Shown in pieces: positions 59,394-64,000 of a stretch of DNA of 64,000 nucleotides. This DNA is from Pseudomonas sp. ATCC 13867 (GTDB taxonomy: Bacteria > Pseudomonadota > Gammaproteobacteria > Pseudomonadales > Pseudomonadaceae): assembly GCF_000349845.1 (NCBI RefSeq), contig NC_020829.1, positions 3,107,001-3,171,000 of the forward strand, in the 5' to 3' direction. Under the pieces are notes generated by a model. The model was not told the origin of the DNA, searched no databases, and saw only the letters and a list, made by a program, of their open reading frames with translations. Within the stretch, counting starts at the first letter, position 1, and every line of letters starts with the position of its first letter. A program made the position numbers and the translations under genes.

Positions 59394-61138
59394 GCGTTGA
59401 CACCTTCGATGCGCGGCGGCTCGCCCTGCCATACCGCCGCCAGCGGAGTGTCGCTGAACCGGCCGAGACGATCGTAGACCGGTCGCCCCTCGACGAAGGT
59501 CAGTTGCACCTCGGTGCGGTGGATGTAGTTGCGTGCCGGCTGCGCGAACAGGTCGCGGTCAAGCACGATGAAATCCGCCGACTTGCCTGTCTCCAGGCTG
59601 CCGGTCAGGTGCTCCAGCCCCATCGCGCAAGCCCCATTGAGCGTTGCCACGCGAATCGCCTGCTCCAGGCTGATCGGCTCGCCGAAGCAGGCCGAATCGT
59701 CGTTCCAGGGGTTCTGCCGGGTAACCAGGGTTTCCAGCGCCAGCCAGGGATCGATGGAGGCCACCGGCCAATCGGTGCCGAACACCGCAATGCCGCCAGC
59801 GGCCAGCACGCCCTTGAAGTCGTAGATACGTTTCAGGCGGTCCGTGCCATAGCCGGAGCGCGCGCCGCTGGCGAAGGGCGTCGGGTACCAGGCCGCCGGG
59901 GAAAACTCGGCGATCACCTCCAGTTCGCGGAAACGCTTGAGGTTGCCCGGATGCAGGATGGTACTGTGCGCGCACTGGTGACGAATGCCGCTGAAGCCGT
60001 TGCGCCGGCGCGCTTCGGCCACCGCGTCGAGGAACACGTCGGACGCCCCGTCACCCGTGCAGTGGGCGATGACGCGGATGCCACGGCGATCCATGTCCAC
60101 CACCATGTCGGTGATGTGCTCGGGTGTCAGGTTGAGCTTGCCGCGCCAGGCGTCCTCGCCCGGCCACGGGGCGATCAGGAAGGAAGAGCGCGGCTCCACG
60201 GTGCCGTCGAAATGAAACTTCATCGCATTCGCCGACAGCCGCGCGCTGCGGTAGTAGTGGCGTTCGCCGCCGAGCAGCTCCCAGCGACGGCGCACCGGGA
60301 AGATGTCGTCCTGCCAACTGATCGCCGCCTCCACGCGCAGCGTGAGCTGGCCGGTGTCGTCCAGGTGCTTGAGGGCGTCCAGGCGGTTCTCGCAGACGTG
60401 CAGGTACTTGGCCGCCGTGACGCCACGGGAGCTCTGGAAATGCACGCCGTCGCGGTAGGACTGGCGCAGCACCTTGGCCGGGGTCGGCGGCATGGCGGCG
60501 TGGATCAGGGCATAGGCGCCGTCGATCATCAGGCCCTTGGGTTCGCCGGTGAGTTCGTCGCGCTCCAGGTAGCCGTTGCGCGGATCGGGCGTGTCGGCGT
60601 CGATGCCGGCCAGTTCCAGCGCGCGGGAGTTGACCATCATGGTGCCCCACATGCGGTCGAGCAGCGCCACTGGGCGGTCCGGCATGATCGTATCCAGCCA
60701 CTCGCGGCCCGGATTCAGCCCGGCCTCGCGGAAGGTGTAGCGGACCCAGTACTGGCCGTAGATCCAGCCGTCGCCAGGGTGACTGGCGGCATAGTCGCGA
60801 ATGGCCTTGGCCAACTGCTCGGGGGTCGGGTCCTCGATGCCGACATCTAGGTCGTCGGCATAGCGCGGCGCCAGGGCGAGATCCGGGTGGGTGTGCATGT
60901 CATGCAGGCCGGGCATGCAGAAGGCGCCTTCGAGGTCGTGCACCAGGGTGTCCGGGCCGACCAGGTACTCCATCGTCTCCCGGCGCCCCACCGCCAGCAG
61001 CCGGCCGTCGCGGATGGCCACCGCCTCGGCCCAGGGCTGGGCGGGGTCGAGGGTGTAGAAGCGAGCGTTGTGCAGCAGCAGGTCGGCGAAGCGGTCGGTG
61101 GGGGAATGGGAGGAGCGGAAGCGATCCGGAGCGGTCAT
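59390..61138 (-). CDS. Metal-dependent amidohydrolase (amidohydrolase 3 family)
   Basis: This TIM-barrel hydrolase has 582 residues. The first metal-binding motif is PGLHDMHTHPD (HxH), followed by later ligands in IAHCTGDGASD, HQCAHSTI and the catalytic Asp in FGTDWPVASIDPW. A small N- and C-terminal beta-sandwich completes the usual amidohydrolase-3 architecture. The family hydrolyses amide or ester bonds of varied, often xenobiotic, substrates. No signal peptide is seen. The start chosen is ATG at 61138 (MTAPDRFRSSHSP). It is coupled to the CobW gene and divergent from an AraC regulator, forming one likely regulated unit. Confidence 0.88.
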   Translation of the reverse strand: MTAPDRFRSSHSPTDRFADLLLHNARFYTLDPAQPWAEAVAIRDGRLLAVGRRETMEYLVGPDTLVHDLEGAFCMPGLHDMHTHPDLALAPRYADDLDVGIEDPTPEQLAKAIRDYAASHPGDGWIYGQYWVRYTFREAGLNPGREWLDTIMPDRPVALLDRMWGTMMVNSRALELAGIDADTPDPRNGYLERDELTGEPKGLMIDGAYALIHAAMPPTPAKVLRQSYRDGVHFQSSRGVTAAKYLHVCENRLDALKHLDDTGQLTLRVEAAISWQDDIFPVRRRWELLGGERHYYRSARLSANAMKFHFDGTVEPRSSFLIAPWPGEDAWRGKLNLTPEHITDMVVDMDRRGIRVIAHCTGDGASDVFLDAVAEARRRNGFSGIRHQCAHSTILHPGNLKRFRELEVIAEFSPAAWYPTPFASGARSGYGTDRLKRIYDFKGVLAAGGIAVFGTDWPVASIDPWLALETLVTRQNPWNDDSACFGEPISLEQAIRVATLNGACAMGLEHLTGSLETGKSADFIVLDRDLFAQPARNYIHRTEVQLTFVEGRPVYDRLGRFSDTPLAAVWQGEPPRIEGVNA

Positions 61139-61170
61139 GGGAAGCCCTGTCTGTTCTTGTCCGTGGCGGC

Positions 61171-61199
61171 AGTATAGGGCTCGGATTTCACCCATCGAC
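61171..61199 (-). promoter_or_regulatory. Candidate activator-dependent promoter of the amidohydrolase
   Basis: On the minus strand TATACT is a good -10 element. The hexamer 17 bp upstream (TCGATG-type region) has no -35 consensus. This is what a class II activator promoter looks like, with the proximal direct repeat abutting the -35 position. Confidence 0.55.
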
Positions 61200-61238
61200 T
61201 AGCATAAGATGACAACTCGCTAGCAGCAGACGACAGTT
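61197..61238. promoter_or_regulatory. AraC-type direct-repeat operator
   Basis: Two 21-bp units lie head to tail, with the shared 16-mer core CTAGCA-nnAGAnGACA at 61199-61214 and 61220-61235 (13 of 16 identical). The 21-bp period places both on the same DNA face. The operator lies between the divergent regulator and amidohydrolase genes, and the right copy ends ten bases before the regulator ATG. Confidence 0.65.
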
Positions 61239-61245
61239 CTTCAGC

Positions 61246-62286
61246 ATGCTTACCGCCGCCTCGTTCGACATCGATTACGCCGCCCGCCAACTGTTCCGCC
61301 ACTTCCTCGATGAATGGCGGGCGCGCCCCGCCCTGCCGGCGCTGGCGCCCCTGCTGGGCGGCCTGGGCCTGCCACCGGCGGGCGAAGCGGCGGCCGCCGA
61401 GATGAACTTCGCCCGCTACTACCGCCTGCTGCAACAGGCCGCCGGACTCCTCGGCCCCAGCGACTTCTTCTTGCGCCTGGGCCAGCGCTACAACCTCTAC
61501 GACCTGGGCGTGATTGGCTATGCGCTGATCAGCGCGGCGAACCTGCGGCGTTCCTGGGACATCTCCCTCGGCCAGCCGTCGAGCCTGATGCCGCACCCGA
61601 TCCACACCCAGCGCGACGAAGACGCCAGCCATATCCGCCTGACCCTGCAACTGCCGCCGTTCAGCGAGGCGGAACGCAACGCGCTGTGCGAGGAATGGCT
61701 GAGCAGCACCTGGCGCTGGCTGTGCCAACGGCTGCCGGAACTGGAAGACTGCGCCGGCATGCAGGTTCATCTGCCCTACCCGCCGCCGCTCCATGCGCGG
61801 GTCTATCCGGAACTGTTCCCCGGCCAGTGCCGATTCAACGCCCCGCAGGCGGAGCTGTGGATTCCCCGGGAATACCACGACCGGCCCTTCTCCACCGCCA
61901 ACCCGACGGTGACGCGCCTGTGCCAGGCCCAGGGCGCGGCGACCCTGGCCAGCTTCGAGCGCGGCCAGGCGCTGCCCGATGACGTGCGCTTCTATCTATT
62001 GCAGAACGCCCGCATCCCGCTGCCGGACCTGGAACAGACCGCCGCCTGGCTGCGCATGCCGCCCCATACGCTGCAACGGCGGCTGCGCGAGCATGGCCTG
62101 ACCTTCAAGGGTATCGTGCTGGAAGTACGGATGGCGCTGGCCCAGCGTTACCTGCTGGCGAGCCGCATGGCCTTGCAGGAGATCGCCTTTCTGCTGGGCT
62201 ACGAGCACGTCACCAGCTTCCACCGGGCGTTCCAGCGATTTACCGGGACGACGCCGGAGCGCTTTCGCGCCGATGCCGGGAAGTAG
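61246..62286 (+). CDS. AraC family transcriptional regulator
   Basis: This regulator has 346 residues with an N-terminal ligand-binding region of the arabinose-binding-domain type (PF12625; about 20-200) and a C-terminal AraC double helix-turn-helix (about 245-340), visible as EIAFLLGYEHVTSFHRAFQRFTGTTPERFR. It probably activates the divergent amidohydrolase-CobW genes, and the operator near its own start suggests autoregulation. The ATG at 61246 lacks a strong ribosome site. The inducer is unknown. Confidence 0.9.
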   Translation: MLTAASFDIDYAARQLFRHFLDEWRARPALPALAPLLGGLGLPPAGEAAAAEMNFARYYRLLQQAAGLLGPSDFFLRLGQRYNLYDLGVIGYALISAANLRRSWDISLGQPSSLMPHPIHTQRDEDASHIRLTLQLPPFSEAERNALCEEWLSSTWRWLCQRLPELEDCAGMQVHLPYPPPLHARVYPELFPGQCRFNAPQAELWIPREYHDRPFSTANPTVTRLCQAQGAATLASFERGQALPDDVRFYLLQNARIPLPDLEQTAAWLRMPPHTLQRRLREHGLTFKGIVLEVRMALAQRYLLASRMALQEIAFLLGYEHVTSFHRAFQRFTGTTPERFRADAGK

Positions 62287-62325
62287 CACCTGCCGGGATG
62301 CCCCCTGCCAGGATGCGGAACCTTC

Positions 62326-62400
62326 GTAGGCGCCAGCTTGCTCGCGAACGCTCTCCAGCGGCTCCGGAGTCGGGTGGTTCGCGAGCAAGCTCGCTTCTAG
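62326..62400. repeat. REP pair, left half diverged
   Basis: The left half begins GTAGGCGCCAGCTTGCTCGC and the right half ends GCTCGCTTCTAG, with about 35 bp in between. Both differ from the common form at a few positions, so the element is drifting. Confidence 0.82.
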
Positions 62401-62424
62401 GGGGCCGAGGCATTGCGAACCCGA

Positions 62425-62841
62425 TCAGGCCTCCTTCTCGCAGTTGATCAGCCACGGCACCCCGAAGCGATCTTCCAGCGCGCCGAACAGCACGGCCCAG
62501 AAGGTCTGCTCCAGCGGCATGGTGACCTTGCCACCCTTGCCCAAGGCCTCGAAGATGCGCCGGGCCTCGGCCTTGCTGTCGACGTTGAGCGTGATCGAGC
62601 AGCCCTTCACCCCTTCGTACGTCCCGCATTGCGGCGAAGCGTCCGAGCCCATCAGCACGTGGCCGTCCACCTCCAGGCGCACGTGGATGATGCGGTTCTT
62701 CATGTCCGCCGGCATGTCCTCGCAACCCGGCGCATCGGCGAAACGCATCAGCGCCGGCAGCTCGCCGCGCAACACTTCGGCGTAGTAACGGAAGGCTTCT
62801 TCGCAGTTGCCGTCGAAGGTCAGATAGGCATTCATCAACAT
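62425..62841 (-). CDS. VOC family protein (PhnB-like)
   Basis: This 138-residue protein of the vicinal-oxygen-chelate superfamily has the PhnB-like pattern MNAYLTFDGNCEEAFRYYAEVL...MRFADAP and HVRLEVDGHVLMGSDA, ending GVPWLINCEK. Such proteins share the glyoxalase fold but often have no assigned reaction. The ATG at 62841 is seven bases after GGAGGA. It is probably co-transcribed with the YCII gene 17 bp upstream. Confidence 0.85.
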   Translation of the reverse strand: MLMNAYLTFDGNCEEAFRYYAEVLRGELPALMRFADAPGCEDMPADMKNRIIHVRLEVDGHVLMGSDASPQCGTYEGVKGCSITLNVDSKAEARRIFEALGKGGKVTMPLEQTFWAVLFGALEDRFGVPWLINCEKEA

Positions 62842-62858
62842 GGCAGTTTCCTCCGGTT

Positions 62859-63284
62859 TCAGGGTTTGCGAGCGATCTGCTCGCGGATGCGTTCTTCCTG
62901 CTCGCGCAGCTCGGGGGTAAATTCGGCGCCGAAGTCCTCGGCCTCGAATATCTGCCGGATCTCGATCTCCGACGGACCTTCGAAGGGATTGGGGCACCGC
63001 TTGACCCAATCGATGCACTCCTGCAGCGAAGCGACCTGGAAGATCCAATAGCCGGCGATCAATTCCTTGGTCTCGGCAAAGGGACCGTCGATGACCGTAC
63101 GCGAGGCTCCGTCGAAACGAATCCGCGCGCCCTTGACGCTGGGCTGCAGCCCTTCACCGGCGAGCATCACGCCGGCCTTGGCCAGCTCCTCGTTGTAGGC
63201 TCCCATCGCCGCGAGTAGTTCTTCCTTGGGCATCACGCCCGCTTCGGATTCGGCGGTGGCCTTGACTATCACCATGAAACGCAT
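62859..63284 (-). CDS. YCII-related (DGPF) protein
   Basis: This 141-residue ferredoxin-fold protein of the YciI/DGPF type has MRFMVIVKATAESEAG, FDGASRTVIDGPFAETKELIAGYWIF (containing the DGPF motif) and a final IRQIFEAEDFG stretch. Such proteins are frequently encoded with VOC proteins and ECF sigma factors; here only the VOC partner is present. The start at 63284 has GAGGAG seven bases upstream. The role is unknown, though some YCII proteins have weak hydrolase or oxygenase activity. Confidence 0.85.
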   Translation of the reverse strand: MRFMVIVKATAESEAGVMPKEELLAAMGAYNEELAKAGVMLAGEGLQPSVKGARIRFDGASRTVIDGPFAETKELIAGYWIFQVASLQECIDWVKRCPNPFEGPSEIEIRQIFEAEDFGAEFTPELREQEERIREQIARKP

Positions 63285-63683
63285 GGTTTTTCTCCTCTTG
63301 TAAGGGTCATCGTGGCGGTCCGGCATTCCCGGTTCCTGACGAATAGTCGAAGCCCGCGGAACGAAATCGACAACGGCTCGGAATTTTTTTCGCGGTACCT
63401 CGCAGGATGCCTGAGCATAGGTCGCAATACCCGGAGCCAGGCGTTGTGCGACAAAAGGCGAGAACCGCGGCACGCGACGGGCAGCATGCGCCGCGCGACG
63501 CGCTGCAGCCCTCCGGATTCGCGCTCTCGGAACGCATCCGAAACCACCCAGGCCATCTTTTCATGGGCAGTGCATCGAGCAAGGCGTTCAGCCCAACCGA
63601 TGACAGGCACGAGCCCGCGACTGGACAGGCCCTGCGTCGCTCCCTAGATTGGAACGCTTTCCCTGCACAGGAAGCCCGCCCCC
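63285..63683. other. Intergenic region before the YbaK-type gene
   Basis: This 399-bp gap lies between divergent genes. Open frames in it lack ribosome sites and family resemblance. A T-run (63386-63392, GAATTTTTTTCGC) and some GCGC-rich palindromic pieces are present, but no strong promoter consensus was identified. Confidence 0.55.
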
Positions 63684-64000
63684 ATGAGCCTGGAATCGGT
63701 TCGCGCGTTCTTCGCCGAAAAGGCCCCCGACATCGCCATCATCGAGCTGGAAACCAGCACCGCCACCGTCGCCCTGGCCGCCGAGGCCCACGGCGTGGAG
63801 CCGGGACGAATCGCCAAGACCCTGTCCCTGCGCGTCGGCGAGCGCACCGTGTTGGTGGTCGCCCGCGGCGATGCGCGGCTGGACAATCGCAAGCTCAAGG
63901 AAGCCCTGGGCGGCAAGGCCAAGATGCTCGGCGCCGAAGAAGTGGTGGAGCTGACCGGTCATCCGGTCGGTGGCGTCTGCCCCTTCGGCCTGGCCACGCC
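63684..64000 (+). CDS. YbaK/EbsC-type aminoacyl-tRNA deacylase (N-terminal part)
   Basis: This protein is cut by the right edge; about 105 residues are visible. MSLESVRAFFAEKAPDIAIIELETSTATVALAAEAHGV-type start, VEPGRIAKTLSLRV and the later LTGHPVGGVCPFGLA motif are typical of the YbaK/ProX group, which hydrolyse mischarged tRNAs such as Ala- or Cys-tRNA(Pro). The lysine in IAKTL and the GGVCPFG loop correspond to the active site of the family. The start at 63684 follows CAGGAAG. Whether it is YbaK-like or another subgroup needs the rest of the gene. Confidence 0.85.
   Translation, partial: MSLESVRAFFAEKAPDIAIIELETSTATVALAAEAHGVEPGRIAKTLSLRVGERTVLVVARGDARLDNRKLKEALGGKAKMLGAEEVVELTGHPVGGVCPFGLAT

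Noticed and set aside
63312..63647. Open frame of 111 codons before the YbaK-type gene
   Set aside because: Arg/Ser-rich composition typical of spurious frames, no ribosome site and a competing frame on the other strand.

Overview
The window is ordinary chromosomal DNA of a high-GC Pseudomonas, most likely from the P. aeruginosa / P. nitroreducens / P. citronellolis side of the genus. The basis is strong G/C third-position bias, the 'GTAGGAGCGAGC..GCTCGCGAA' REP elements typical of the genus, and a gene order that, from memory, matches two separate P. aeruginosa PAO1 blocks. One is nuoE to queD (about PA2640-PA2666). The other is the dienelactone hydrolase/htpG to ppnP block (about PA1597-PA1574, inverted relative to the first). 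A short region carrying a DUF1329/DUF1302 pair, a DUF3859 protein, a pirin and a FucP-type sugar transporter lies between them. No rRNA, tRNA, CRISPR array, prophage or intact insertion sequence was seen.

Layout. 1-11804: the nuo operon from nuoE (cut by the left edge) to nuoN, encoding most of respiratory complex I, with an intrinsic terminator after nuoN. 12063-16979: an AI-2E family permease, a Na+/H+ antiporter-family protein and a TlpQ-like chemoreceptor with an excellent FliA promoter. 17198-19816: the bqsPQRS (carRS) operon of two PepSY proteins and a two-component system, with every junction overlapping as TGATG and a candidate BqsR box upstream. 19969-21051: a patatin-like protein. 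21407-25801: the nitric-oxide module nnrS, ppyR, fhp and divergent fhpR, with three FhpR/NorR-type operators and a candidate sigma-54 promoter. 26095-26451: queD. 26676-33417: the intervening region, including a roughly 208-bp MITE-like insertion that split a terminator hairpin.

33557-41268: dienelactone hydrolase, htpG (with an RpoH promoter), a membrane protein of unknown function, two PaaI-type thioesterases, a small lipoprotein, a DUF599 protein and braB. 41751-54710: the central TCA cluster, sucDC-lpdG-sucBA-sdhBADC on the minus strand and gltA divergent. Its products feed NADH to complex I and electrons to ubiquinone. 54866-58322: a START-domain protein, YkgJ-type protein, DUF486 protein, beta-hydroxyacid dehydrogenase, DEDDh exonuclease and ppnP. 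58470-62286: an amidohydrolase translationally coupled to a CobW-type metallochaperone, with a divergent AraC regulator and a well-placed 21-bp direct-repeat operator. 62425-64000: a VOC protein, a YCII protein and a YbaK-type deacylase cut by the right edge.

The observations most worth a second look are the MITE-like insertion in a terminator (30297-30526), the AraC operator with its amidohydrolase/metallochaperone pair (58470-62286), and the autoregulatory box of the bqs operon together with a BqsS sensor that lacks the reported Fe(II)-sensing motif. Gene identities, families and promoter consensus sequences rest on recognition, without database searches.
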